In this document: positions 23,995 to 33,140 of the stretch, piece after piece
Layout: each line of letters opens with the position of its first letter
Numbering within the stretch: the stretch's first letter is position 1
Program-made: the position numbers and the translations under genes
Assembly: GCF_024679095.1 (NCBI RefSeq)
Contig: NW_026112152.1
Coordinates: 121,107-185,106, forward strand
Length of the DNA: 64,000 nt
Source: Eriocheir sinensis
Lineage: Eukaryota; Arthropoda; Malacostraca; Decapoda; Varunidae
Direction of reading: 5' to 3'
Notes under the pieces: generated by a model
The model's database searches: none
What the model saw: only the letters and a program-made list of their open reading frames with translations
What the model was told of the DNA's origin: nothing

Positions 23995-25430
23995 AGAGTC
24001 ACTACGACACTTTCAAGCTGATCTCGAACGTTTAAGTAGCTGGGTACGATCATGGCAAATGAGTTTCAGTATTGAAAAGTGCAAGGTTATGCATATCGGA
24101 ATCAACAACGATCGTATTCATTATCAACCTAACGGAGTGCGACTTTCTGAAGCCAGCAAAGAAAAAGATCTTGAAGTAATAATTTCGAACGATCTTAAGC
24201 CGAGTCAACATTGCTCAGAAGTAGTAAAAACTGCCAACAAATTGATCGGATTTATTGGTCGTACATTTCAAAAGTAATATTGACACTGTACCAGACATGG
24301 GGCGATTAATTACGTTATGTAATCGATTACGATTACGATTACCTAATATTTTCACGATTGCGATTACGATTACAATAAAATTAGGTGTAATCGATTACGA
24401 TTGCGATTACATGATGTATGAATCGTGATTACAATCGTGATTACAGGAAGGACTGAAAGGTAAACCTGCAAATTTCCTACACGTGTACCGTACTAAATAT
24501 TTAATTGGTTGAATTACTATAGATATTTAGAGCACATACTTGTGTACGAGAAACTATTAACTAAAACTTTGCGAATGTAATCGTAAAAGTAATCACGATT
24601 ACGATTACATTTTTAAAGTATTCGATTACGATTATGATTATTAAAAACAAAGAGTGTAATCGATTACGATTACGATTACTTGAAAAACTGTAATTGATTG
24701 TAGTCGATTACGATTACAGATTACGATTACCCCATGACTGCACTGTACAAGTCGTTAGTTCGCCCACATCTTGAGTACTGCGTTCAGTTTTGGTCTCCCT
24801 ATTACAGAAGAGATATTGATAAACTCGAGAGGGTGCAGCGTCGAGCTACTAAAATGATCCCTAGACTACGAAACAAACCGTACGAAGACAAACTTAAGGA
24901 ACTGAACTTATTCAGCTTATCACAGCGCAGGCTGAGAGGTAACCTTATAGAGGTGTTTAAAATTTTCAAAGGACTCGATAACGTTAATGTTCATGATTTT
25001 TTTACAGTCTCTCAATCAAGTGTAACAAGAAACAATGGAGACAGAATAACGAGGAAGCGTTGCAACTCAAATGAATCAAAAACTTCTTTTTCAACCGTGT
25101 CATCAATGTATGAAATGGTTTGCCTCAAAACGTCGTCGAAAGCGAAGCTATTTGCACGCTCAAAAACCAACTAGACAAATATTTAGAAGCTAACCCGAAC
25201 ATCCGCTATTTTGCTCCGGTCTAACATCAAGTAGTGCTAGCTTAATTGTCGTGTATGATCTTCCTTCTGTCCATTGTAGTTTTTCAATACTACGTGGTAT
25301 TCTTCCTTTTCGTGCCAGCCTCGGCTGGAGGGACTGGTTGGAGGGGAGGAGCCTTAGCCTTTGCTGTCCTGTGTCTCTGACTCTAGGATTAGAGTAGATG
25401 GTAGCAACAACAAACAGCCTAGTTAGGACC
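23995..25430 (+). mobile_element. CR1-like LINE fragment E1, split by a hAT element
   Basis: 3' third of a CR1-like LINE. Part one (23,995-24,291) encodes the end of the RT domain (HFQADLERLSSW, KCKVMHIG, DLEVIISNDLKPS). Part two (24,741-25,190) encodes the C-terminal region (SLVRPHLEYCVQFW, RRATKMIP, SLSQRRLRGNLIEVF). The gap is filled by a 449-bp hAT-type element. Joining the two sides minus one 8-bp duplication gives the continuous family sequence VILTLYKSLVRPHLEYC in one frame, with an older frameshift just upstream. From about 25,190 to 25,430 lies presumed 3' UTR. 5' truncated, non-coding. Confidence 0.85.
24284..24748. mobile_element. Non-autonomous hAT-type element inside LINE E1
   Basis: The element proper is 24,292-24,740 (449 bp), flanked by perfect 8-bp duplications CACTGTAC at 24,284-24,291 and 24,741-24,748. 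Its ends are CAGACATGGGG and, reverse-complemented, CAGTCATGGGG: an 11-bp terminal inverted repeat with one mismatch. The interior is dominated by the hexamer CGATTA in both orientations (TAATCGATTACGATTACG), so single strands can fold extensively. TIR start, duplication length and lack of coding capacity fit a hAT-derived miniature element. No transposase is present here. Confidence 0.92.
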
Positions 25431-25525
25431 AAGAGGTATGTTGCTGTATGCTTTTCCTTTGTGCGCCTTTGTACTCCTCCCCTCCTCCTCCTCCTCCTCC
25501 TCCTCTTCCCTCATTCAGGTAGCTT

Positions 25526-25608
25526 GTCACTGCTGATAGTGACTCCAAGATCCTCATCTGCAGGCAATGCAGGAGGAAAATGATCTTGGAGTCACTATCA
25601 GCAGTGAC
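25526..25608. repeat. Perfect 27-nt inverted repeat at the start of LINE E2
   Basis: 25,526-25,552 is the exact reverse complement of 25,582-25,608, with a 29-nt spacer that includes CTGCAGGCAATGCAGG. The right arm is sense LINE coding sequence (the LGVTISSD motif) and the left arm is the same stretch inverted. A CTC triplet run (about 25,476-25,508) lies just upstream. Confidence 0.93.
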
Positions 25609-26260
25609 CTAAAACACGCGAAACATTGTAAAAATGCATATAACAAAGCCAACACTATGCTCGGGTTCATAGCGAGGAACTTCGAGTGTAAAACGCCAGA
25701 CGTGATGCTATCCTTGTATAATTCCATGGTAAGACCGCACCTCGAGTATGCAGTACAGTTCTGGTCTCCTAATTACAGAAAGGACAATGATTTACTAGAG
25801 AGGACTCAACGATGCGCCACTAAGATAATACCAACCTTATGGGGTCAGCTGTACGAATAACGACTCAAGTGAATCAATCTCTTTACACTGGCGAAATGAC
25901 TCCTACGAGGGAATATGATTCAAGTCTTCAAGTATCTGAAAAAATTCAATAACGTCGATTACTCCAAATTCTTTGAACTGCAAACCAACCTAAGAACTAG
26001 AAATAACGGTTTACCCATTCAGTCCAGTCGATGTAACACAGACATCGGAAGGAGTTTATTTTCAAACCGACTCATCCGCCACTGGAACAACCTTCCTTCA
26101 GAAGTAGTATATGCGAATACCATCAACTCCTTCAGATATAGAATCGACCGTCACTTCGCTGCGTCGGGAGTAAACTGAATATCGAGGTGCTTTCATCTGC
26201 TCCTCAATATCGAGGTGCTTTCATCTGTTCTCCAGGCCCCAAGTGGCTGTCGAGCAGATT
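25567..26260 (+). mobile_element. CR1-like LINE fragment E2
   Basis: 5'-truncated 3' end of a CR1-like LINE, a different subfamily from B, C and D. It begins at the post-RT motif NDLGVTISSDLKHAKH, then NTMLGFIARNF, SMVRPHLEYAVQFWSP and RTQRCATKIIP. A stop at about 25,858 and a frameshift follow. The frame resumes at 25,915-26,178 with IQVFKYLKKF, RTRNNGLP and NRLIRHWNNLPSEVV, ending RYRIDRHFAASGVN as family members do. A short 3' UTR follows. No catalytic residues remain. Confidence 0.88.
26178..26233. repeat. 28-bp direct duplication after the LINE E2 stop
   Basis: AATATCGAGGTGCTTTCATC occurs at 26,178 and again at 26,206, each followed by TG(C/T)TC. This is a small tandem duplication in the presumed LINE 3' UTR. 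Confidence 0.9.
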
Positions 26261-26299
26261 AAATCACCAAAGCGGGCTACCTCGTAATGAGCCAATTGG

Positions 26300-27060
26300 C
26301 TTTCTGTTGCCTGCATTTCCATGGTTCCATGTTTCCTCTTCCTTCTTCCTCCTTCTCATCTTGTTCCTTTTCCTCTTCATCTTTTTGTCTTCTTTCTTCT
26401 TCTTCTTCCTCGAATTCTAAATTGAAGACAAGGAAGAAAGTAAAATCAACCTTAAAGACAATCTAGGATGATGGCCACTCAAGGAAGAAGACTGTCCTCA
26501 CCCACTCTTCCTCCTCTCCCTTCTTACCTCCTCCTCTTCCATTCCCAGCTTCCGTCCTCTCTTCCTCTCTCTATTTCTCTTTACACCTCCACACAGTTTT
26601 TCCTTCATCTCCTCTTTCCTAGAGTTTTCGTTCACTTTCTTTCTTGGTCTTCTTTTACCTTTCTATCTTTCTAAACATTACATTTTGTTCTGCCCCTTTT
26701 TTTTCCTATACTTGTTTCATTTTCCTTCTCAATTTTCCTCTTCCTCTTCCTCTCCTCTTCCTAAAACTACATTTCTCTCTCTCTCTCTCTCACAAATATC
26801 TTCCTTCTTTCCTTCGTTCCTCCCTTTGTCTAGTATTTCTTTTATTTGCTTCTTTCCGTTCATGATACACTTCAATTCTTTCTCGCTATATAACTTTCTC
26901 GCTCTTCACTTCTCTCTTTTTCCTCCCTGTATTCTCTCTACCCTACATTTGTTTCTTCTCTTCCTTGTTCTTTCTCACTCTTTTCCACTCTTAACATAGG
27001 TTCATTCCGCTGTGCTTCTTCTTTCCATCTCCTAATACCTACGCTCTTTTCCTCCCCTAC
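26300..27060. repeat. Pyrimidine-rich low-complexity DNA
   Basis: C/T-rich sequence with TCTTCC and CTCTTT clusters and a short CT run at about 26,773. No element or gene recognised. Phe/Ser/Leu-rich + frames here are compositional. Confidence 0.8.
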
Positions 27061-27180
27061 TCAGCGATGCCCTATACACGAGGTTGGCCCTACAGCTTTC
27101 CACAAAACAGTAGTACACGGATTGAAAAGCGGTGCCAGTCAGGGGTTGTGTCCCGCTAGCTCTAGACTCGGGGGGGTGCA

Positions 27181-27263
27181 ATGTCAACTCCAAGCTGCGA
27201 CAACCAACGCAAGCTCATGGCGCACAAACCGAGGTCTAGTGCCTCATCGCGCCCCTATAACAG
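27181..27263 (+). other. Possible upstream exon with a donor site
   Basis: An ATG at 27,181 opens a short frame (MSTPSCDNQRKLMAHK and on) reaching AACAG, followed directly by GTATGT, a good 5' splice site. If used, this would be a first coding exon for the GC-rich locus downstream. No acceptor partner could be fixed from sequence alone, so this is speculative. Confidence 0.2.
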
Positions 27264-27308
27264 GTATGTTCTGGACAGTTACGTTCAGAAGGACTTGTGT
27301 CATTCCGC

Positions 27309-28247
27309 ATGGCCACCAAGACGACCATTGCGTGCTGCGTGCGGGTCCCCGCCTCCAAGCAGGTGACGGCAATGCACCTGGTGGCCGAGATGGCCACCCG
27401 CTGCTGCTACAGGCGGCGATCCTCGGCCACCTTCATGACCGTGGAGCTGCTCCCGGAGCGTTGCGTCGCCGTGGACGCCTTGACCAAAGAGTTCGGCGAG
27501 TGCCTCGTCGCCGTGAACTGGACGATCGTGGCGGAGCTGGAGACGGAGTGCTTCGTGAGGATCAAGGTGAAGAGGGGACGCAGGACCCTCCGGAAGAAGG
27601 CTTTGGATGCAAGATTTCTCATCAAGTGCTTGCAGGAAGGACGGCTTGTGTGCGGTGAAGTCAGACTTGTGTTTGACATCGCGTCATATTCCCCGCTAAG
27701 GTTTTGTTTTCACGTGAAAACCACCGCCAGCGAGTGTCCCGCAGCGGAGCGTCGGCCCAGTACTGCCGCGCGAGCAAGTGTCTGCACACAGCAGCCATCG
27801 GCGGGGGAGGAAGAGTTCCACGACGCGCAGGAACCCGCCGAGGAGGAACAGACGTGCGCCACAACACCCCCGAAGACCGTGGTCACGCAAACGTCGATCA
27901 ACAAGGTGCCGCGAAAGTACCGGCGCAGGATCATGGAGGGAGGAGGAGGCATCCTGCAGCACCTCAGCGACAAGTATCTCGTCACCGTAGAATACAACGA
28001 GCGCTCCGGCAGACTGAAGCTTGAGGGCCGCCCCGACGACATCTGCGGGTGCCAGGACGACATAGACGCCCTGATACAGGCGTGGCAGCAGGAGCAAGAC
28101 CAGGAACACACGAAGAGGAAGGCGGCAAAGACCGGCGCCGAGGGTGACGTGACGGAGCCCCGGCAGGAGCCCGGATGTCGGTCTTTCTGTTCGTGCCGGA
28201 TGTGCATGTGTGTACGTGTGCGTGTTTCTTTGCGTGTGGCTGCGTAA
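27309..28247 (+). CDS. Hypothetical protein with a possible KH-like domain
   Basis: 312-codon frame from ATG 27,309; an earlier in-frame GTG at 27,297 is unlikely as a start in a eukaryote. I do not recognise residues 1-140. They are Arg/Val/Cys-rich (ATKTTIACCVRVPASKQ, then CFVRIKVKRGRRTLRKKAL) and look compact and basic. Residues 145-200 are acidic and low in complexity (AGEEEFHDAQEPAEEEQ). Residues about 200-258 (RRRIMEGGGGILQHL, KYLVTVEY, RLKLEGRPDDI) have the length, Gly-rich loop and beta-alpha spacing of a KH-type RNA-binding fold, but the match is by eye only. The last 25 residues are Cys/Arg/Val-rich translation of GT-rich DNA and are probably intronic. Third-position GC is high, unlike all neighbours. 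It lies immediately upstream of, and overlaps, a protease frame; the two may be one gene. Confidence 0.55.
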   Translation: MATKTTIACCVRVPASKQVTAMHLVAEMATRCCYRRRSSATFMTVELLPERCVAVDALTKEFGECLVAVNWTIVAELETECFVRIKVKRGRRTLRKKALDARFLIKCLQEGRLVCGEVRLVFDIASYSPLRFCFHVKTTASECPAAERRPSTAARASVCTQQPSAGEEEFHDAQEPAEEEQTCATTPPKTVVTQTSINKVPRKYRRRIMEGGGGILQHLSDKYLVTVEYNERSGRLKLEGRPDDICGCQDDIDALIQAWQQEQDQEHTKRKAAKTGAEGDVTEPRQEPGCRSFCSCRMCMCVRVRVSLRVAA

Positions 28248-29008
28248 TTGTGAGCGTGTGTCTGTATGTGTACGACCGCGTCGTGGCTCTGAAGAAAGCC
28301 CTCACACGTAAAGGGGCGTCCAAGGAAGATCCTAGACAAGCGACGTCAAGGGCCCGACACCTTGCGCCACCACCACCACCACCATCACCTCCGCCGCCTC
28401 CTTCGCTGCTTCCCCTGAGACGCCTGAGCAGCGCCGACCGGCAGGACATCCTGGGCCAGCGCTGGCTGTCTGATGACGTCATGGACCTGGCCCAGGAGCT
28501 GCTGCAGCGACAGTTCCCGAACACTCGCGGCCTGTACGCCAGCGGCGCCGCCTTCACCCTGCCGCCCCTACAGCCCGGCAGCGGGGCGCTGTTCCTGCAG
28601 GTGGTGAACAGGTCTACGCCGCAGCGCCTCGCCTCCATGGCGGAATACGGCCGCACAGGGGGCAGCCACTGGCTGCTGCTGTCCTCGTACGGCGCGGCGC
28701 GCGGCGGCCAGCTGGCGATCTACGACTCGCTGTACGACACATTCTCGCCCTCCACGTCCGCGCTGGTGCGGCAGCTGCAGGCGCTGCACGCCCCGCCGCC
28801 GGGCGCCGTGCGGAGGCCCGTCCAACGACAGCAGGACGGCCACAGCTGCGGCCTCTTCGCCCTCGCCTTCGCCTTCAGCATCGCTCACGGGCAGGACCCC
28901 TGCTGTGTGCGCTACGTGCGTGCGCGCATGGAGCGCCATCTGCTGTCCTGCCTCGACCGCGGCGTGGCGACGCCCTTCCCCAGCGTGCCCGAGGGGACAT
29001 TCGGCTAA
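28175..29008 (+). CDS. Ulp1/SENP-like cysteine protease (C48 type)
   Basis: 277-codon frame; the frame is open from 28,025, so the ATG at 28,175 may not be the true start. Residues 1-34 translate GT-rich DNA and are doubtful. A proline run at 65-77 is followed by the protease domain, about 82-268. Catalytic set by family pattern: His165 in GGSHWLLLSS, Asp184 in AIYDSL, Gln219 six residues before Cys225, and Cys225 in DGHSCGLFALAFA. WLSDDVMDLAQELL at 97-110 is the family's substrate-cleft helix entry. Such proteases cut SUMO or related modifiers. Lineage-expanded versions with the GLFALAFA and DPC pattern are common in invertebrate mobile or virus-like genes, so a transposon origin is possible. 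All catalytic residues are intact in a strongly GC-rich island amid AT-rich repeats. Confidence 0.75.
   Translation: MSVFLFVPDVHVCTCACFFACGCVIVSVCLYVYDRVVALKKALTRKGASKEDPRQATSRARHLAPPPPPPSPPPPPSLLPLRRLSSADRQDILGQRWLSDDVMDLAQELLQRQFPNTRGLYASGAAFTLPPLQPGSGALFLQVVNRSTPQRLASMAEYGRTGGSHWLLLSSYGAARGGQLAIYDSLYDTFSPSTSALVRQLQALHAPPPGAVRRPVQRQQDGHSCGLFALAFAFSIAHGQDPCCVRYVRARMERHLLSCLDRGVATPFPSVPEGTFG
28190..28277 (+). other. GT-rich spacer between KH-like and protease frames, possible intron
   Basis: About 88 bases rich in GTGTGT, GTGCGTG and GTACGTG, ending near GTGGCTCTGAAG. Codon usage and GC here differ from both sides and both overlapping frames give unnatural Cys/Val-rich peptide. Either an intron or a small repeat expansion between two coding parts would explain it. 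No single donor-acceptor pair is compelling. Confidence 0.35.
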
Positions 29009-29235
29009 GATGGTTTCATTTAAGAATACGGACAGGAAGACGTTAACAGGATATAAAGGATCAAAAATGACTGAATTACAGCCTGTTGAGGCAAAAGAAG
29101 AGGGGAAAAAACTATTACACACTATTTTCTTTTGCTATCTCTATCACAAACAGTAATCTATAACTAATTATCCCTTATGACATGCGGAAGTGTGTCATGA
29201 ATACAATAATGACTCTTTCTTGAGGTAAGGAAGAG
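29009..29235. other. Unassigned AT-rich DNA after the protease stop
   Basis: No clear AATAAA polyadenylation signal. Composition drops sharply from the GC-rich coding region at the stop codon. Confidence 0.5.
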
Positions 29236-29236
29236 G

Positions 29237-29297
29237 TGACTGAATGGTCGGCGTGCGGTTGCGGCGTCCAGGAGGAAGCAAGTTCGCGTCCCGCCAG
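29237..29297 (+). mobile_element. tRNA-like SINE head
   Basis: ACTGAATGGTCGGCGTGCGG resembles a tRNA A box, and AAGTTCGCGTCC, about 38 bases on, resembles a B box with one change (C for A after TTCG). Spacing suits an internal RNA polymerase III promoter. The stretch then runs directly into LINE B1. This looks like a tRNA-derived SINE 5' end, not a complete tRNA, since no cloverleaf closes. Confidence 0.4.
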
Positions 29298-29298
29298 C

Positions 29299-29505
29299 CT
29301 AAGCCAAATGGTTTCTGAGCCAACTCGACAAAATAATATACTCGACCTTGTTATAACGACCCAAGATAACCTAGTCAGTAGTGTCACGGTAGGAGAACAC
29401 CTCGGTTCTTGCGATCATAAATTGGTGCGCGTCGACATTAGAGCGCAATCATTAGTGACTGAAAATAAATTAAGGTGCCCAATTTCAAAAGAGCTAACTT
29501 CGTAG
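29299..29505 (+). pseudogene. LINE B1 endonuclease C-terminal piece
   Basis: SQMVSEPTRQNNILDLVIT followed by GEHLGSCDHKLVRVDI. The CDHKLV box corresponds to the SDH catalytic block of LINE endonucleases. The first two-thirds of the domain are missing because of the 5' truncation, and the frame closes at 29,505. Confidence 0.8.
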
Positions 29506-29556
29506 AAATCAGACAAAAACTAACAGAAATACAACTATCAGATGACGGCAACGTAG

Positions 29557-29925
29557 ATGAAGCCTGGTTGCCTTAAAAATCACTTACTCACTCAGCAGAA
29601 CACATTCGTCCCCTTGTGCGAGAAGCGAATTAACACTAATAAAAGCCCACCGTGGTTTAATAGCGAAATTAAGCAATCAGTCAATGAGAGAAAATTGTTT
29701 TACAGGTTAAAGAAAGAACAAAGCAGGCCCGAAAACATTAGACTTTATAATGATGCCAGGCGACGAGTAAAAAGACTAGTAGGTCAGGCAAAGCGTAGAT
29801 ATGAAGAAAATACTGCAGCCAACTGTAAAAAAAATCCGAAATCTTTCTTCAGTTACATAAATAACAGAAAGGCGATCAAAAGTGGTATTGACCTTAACAA
29901 ACAGCGACGGTGCACTAGTGACTGA
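29557..29925 (+). pseudogene. LINE B1 linker region
   Basis: KSPPWFNSEIKQSVNERK, YRLKKEQS and RRVKRLVGQAKRRYEEN form the basic segment between endonuclease and RT, nearly identical to 41,502-41,786 in B2. It ends in an A-run-associated frameshift around 29,900, where the RT-side frame (SGIDLNK, then DGALVTDSQHIANLLN) takes over. Confidence 0.85.
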
Positions 29926-31305
29926 CAGCCAACACATTGCAAACCTCTTAAACAATTACTTTTCCTCGGTGTTTAATACTAACAGTCTTCCTCTCGCTAC
30001 CACCAACACCAGTACTATTGTAAATCTCGAGCATGCATTGCCTAATTTTGAAATAACAACCGATGAAGTCCTTATAGCTCTCCATTCACTTAAAACAAAT
30101 AAAAGTCCCGGACCCGACAAACTATATCCTATACTGCTTAAAGAAACAAAGAGCGAAATACTCTCCTCCCTCACTACAGTATTCTATATGTCATTGCGAC
30201 AAGGCATCGTCCCTTCGGATTGGAAAAGGCTAACGTGACACCGATTTTAGGAAAGGAGACAAAAATACCAGGTAACTACCGACCCATTAGTCTAACTTCA
30301 ATTGTAGGTAAGCTACTCGAGAGCAAAATTAGAGACAAAATTGTGAGTTACCTCGAAAGCCACTCATTAATTGGGGACTCACAGCATGGCTTCCGTAACA
30401 AAAGATCCTGCCTGTCAAACCTGCTGACCTTTTATAACGATCTCTTCTCAAATTATGACGTAACCAAATCACTGGACGTAGTCTATCTTGATTTCCAGAA
30501 AGCGTTTGATAGAGTCCCACATCATAAACTACTTTATAAATTAAAGCAAATAGGCATTGACGGTCAAGTAAACCAATGGATCGCGAATTGGATGAGCAAC
30601 AGACAACAAAGAGTTGTGAGTGACGGATTTAACTCAGAGTGGGCGCCGGTCACTAGTGGCGTCCCTCAGGGCTCGGTTCTTGGCCCAGTGCTCTTCATTA
30701 TTTACATCAACGACGCGGATGTTGGACTCAATAGTCGCATTAGTAAATTTGCAGACGACACAAAGATTGGTTACTTGGTTCTCACTGACGAAGACAGGCA
30801 AAGCCTCCAAGAGGATTTGCACAAAATTTCAGCTTGGTCGGATAAATGGGAGATGCCCTTTAACGTAGACAAGTGCCAGGTCCTTCAAGTTGGAACAAAA
30901 AATAAGAAGTTCGATTACGAAATACGCGGCGTTAAACTCACAAGCGTTCAATGCCTTAAGGACCTGGGGATTAAAATCGCGTCAAACCTCAAATTCTCAC
31001 ACCAATGCATCGATGCAGCAAATAAAGCGAACAGAATGTTGGGCTTATTTAAAGGAAGCTTTTTAATCAAGAATAAAGATGTAATACTTCCGCTCTACAA
31101 TAGTTTAGTCAGACCCCACTTGGAATATGCGGTACAGTTTTGGTCTCCCCACCATGCAAAGGACATTGCTAAACTAGTTGTTCAGCGTCGAGCAACAAAA
31201 ATGATCCCTTCCTTGCGCAACAAATCCTACGAAGAAAGGCTTTCCACCATTAACATGTTCTCTCTTGAGAAACGTCGCCTGAGTAAAACTGATCGAATGT
31301 TTTAA
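29882..31305 (+). pseudogene. LINE B1 reverse transcriptase, nearly intact
   Basis: Two overlapping frames. 29,882-30,238 holds HIANLLNNYFSSVF, LHSLKTNKSPGPD and QGIVPSDW. 30,220-31,305 (361 codons) holds [51 protein letters not shown] (palm Asp), [15 protein letters not shown] and SKFADDTKIG at about residue 178 (catalytic FADD), then RPHLEYAVQFWSP. This RNA-dependent DNA polymerase copies LINE RNA at the nicked target. All catalytic boxes are present. It is inactivated by the frameshift near 30,230, and by another near 31,295, where EKRRLSKTD replaces the usual KRRLRGDL-type end. Confidence 0.88.
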
Positions 31306-31342
31306 TATACTTAATGGTTTCACGAATGTAGACAGAACAAAA

Positions 31343-31552
31343 TTGTTTATGATCGATGACACTTTGCGAACGAGGAACAATGGCACAAAACTCAAATGTA
31401 GACAAGTAAATTCAGACTGCACCAAATTTTTCTTCACCAACGTTGTAGTGCGAGAATGGAATAAGCTCCCACCATCAGTGGTCCAGTGTAACACGATTGA
31501 CTCCTTTAAAAACAAGCTCGACCGTCACTTCCTTGAACCTAATATTAACTAG
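31343..31552 (+). pseudogene. LINE B1 C-terminal tail
   Basis: DDTLRTRNNGTKLKCRQ, FFFTNVVVREWNKLPPSVV and NKLDRHFLEPNIN form the conserved carboxyl end of CR1-like ORF2 proteins. It is separated from the RT frame by a frameshift and is almost identical to 43,229-43,438. Confidence 0.85.
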
Positions 31553-31666
31553 AGTAGAAAAGCAACGTTTTGGAGCCATCTGATTAATGTAAAATCACTT
31601 AGGTTTAAGGACAGACCACCTAGTCTGGACCATGGAGGCTGTGTGGTCTGATTTCTCTCTCTCTGT

Positions 31667-31837
<171 letters not shown>

Positions 31838-31875
31838 CTAATCAGTGTTTGGTCGGCTCTTGCTTTCCTCTCAGC

Positions 31876-31878
<3 letters not shown>

Positions 31879-31972
<94 letters not shown>
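31879..31972. repeat. (GT)n microsatellite
   Basis: About 47 uninterrupted GT units, 43 bases downstream of the GA tract. Confidence 0.97.
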
Positions 31973-31974
<2 letters not shown>

Positions 31975-32489
31975 CAATCTCTATTTTTTATTTTCCATTT
32001 TTCGTCAAGCGAGTCACACACAAAAAGAAAAACTGGATAGCAATCACTCAGTATTTATTTATTGATTTTTTTCATCTTTTTTAACCTCCATCCCTCTGTT
32101 ACCTCATCGCTCCTATTCCTTTTTTCATAGTTATCCTCAATTTACTCCATCTATCAATCTGTATCCACTATATATGTCTAGTCTTTCTATGTTAGTTCCC
32201 AAACCCATTCTTCTTTCCTCGTATCTGTGTTTCCCTTTCCTCCTTCCTTCCTCTCTATAATTTCTTCTTATGTGCTGTTCCTCTCGTTCTCATTGCCCTC
32301 GTCCTCCTCCTCCTTCTCCTTCTTGTACTTTCCCTTCTCCTTTCGTATTCTGTTCACACGATTTAATACTTTCTCCTGATCTCCTCGCCTATTGCCCCGC
32401 TACTCCGCTAGCTTTTTTCCTCTTCCCCCCCCCCCCATTTGGTGTTCCTTTGTTTTTCTTTGTTACGGATACGGAGTTGTGATGTTTTG
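31973..32489. other. Unassigned T/C-rich DNA
   Basis: No gene or element recognised. Contains a 10-C run near 32,426. Confidence 0.6.
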
Positions 32490-33140
32490 TTGTTACCCGT
32501 CTGGCACCTCTTTTTTTTGCATTTTTAGTTTCCTTATTTGCCACTCTATGTAATGATTTTTTGAGTGGTTGTGAGTTTTTCACTCCTATGTAACTGTATT
32601 TCATGGGGTTTTTTTGTTTTCTCTTTCCATATTCATCTTTTTCTCTTCCCAATATATGTCTTTTTTTTTCTAAGGTGATTTTTCAGTTTTTAGTTTCCTT
32701 ACTTCCTGCTCTGTAATTTTTGGTATGGTTGTGAGTTTTTTCCTTTTCTTTATCACCATGTTTCAAGTTTTTTCTTAGCTTCTTCTTTCTAATCTTTTTC
32801 CCTTCCCATAATACGTCTTTTTTTTTTCTTGGGTGCTTTTTCAATTTTTAGTTTCCTTATTTACTACTCTATGTAATAATGTTTTGAGTGGTTGCGAGTT
32901 TTTCCTTCCTATGTTACTATGTTTCTAGTTTTTCTAATGATTCTTCTTTCTATATTCATCTTTTTCTCTTCCCAATATACGTGAGTTTTTTTCTTGGGTG
33001 CTTTTTCAATTTTTAGTCTCCTTATTTGCTACTCTATGTAATTTTTGGAATGGTTGTGAGTTTTTTCCTTTTCTTTATCACCATTTTTCAAGTTTTTCTT
33101 TTTCTTTTTCTTCCTCTATGTTCATCTTCTCTTCCTCACA
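32490..33140. repeat. About 160-bp tandem repeat, four copies, T-rich
   Basis: The landmark TTTTTAGT(T/C)TCCTTA occurs at about 32,522, 32,687, 32,845 and 33,010 (spacings 165, 158 and 165). Each is followed by CTCTATGTAAT or CTCTGTAAT, GGTTGTGAG or GGTTGCGAG, and TTCTCTTCCCAATATA-like sequence. Copies diverge by short T-run length changes. Confidence 0.85.

Larger units (their letters stand above)
29298..31660 (+). mobile_element. CR1-like LINE family B, copy B1, 5' truncated
   Basis: Nearly collinear with copy B2 from about 41,187 onward, with few differences by eye, so both are fairly young. It starts inside the endonuclease (CTAAGCCAAATGG) and runs through linker, RT and C-terminal region. 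The shared 3' UTR (TGATTAATGTAAAATC, GTCTGGACCATGG) ends at a CT/GA microsatellite. Frameshifts separate the parts, but the RT frame itself is long and intact-looking. Confidence 0.92.

Noticed and set aside
24301..24735. CGATTA-rich block as a simple microsatellite
   Set aside because: Inverted termini and a perfect 8-bp target duplication show it is the interior of a transposable element.
27407..29122. Long open frames antisense to the KH-like and protease frames (for example 28,568-29,122 and 27,982-28,656)
   Set aside because: High GC lowers stop frequency on the other strand; they lack domain motifs, while the + strand has a full protease catalytic set.
29237..29297. A functional tRNA gene
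   Set aside because: Only A- and B-box-like motifs are present; the acceptor and anticodon stems cannot be closed.
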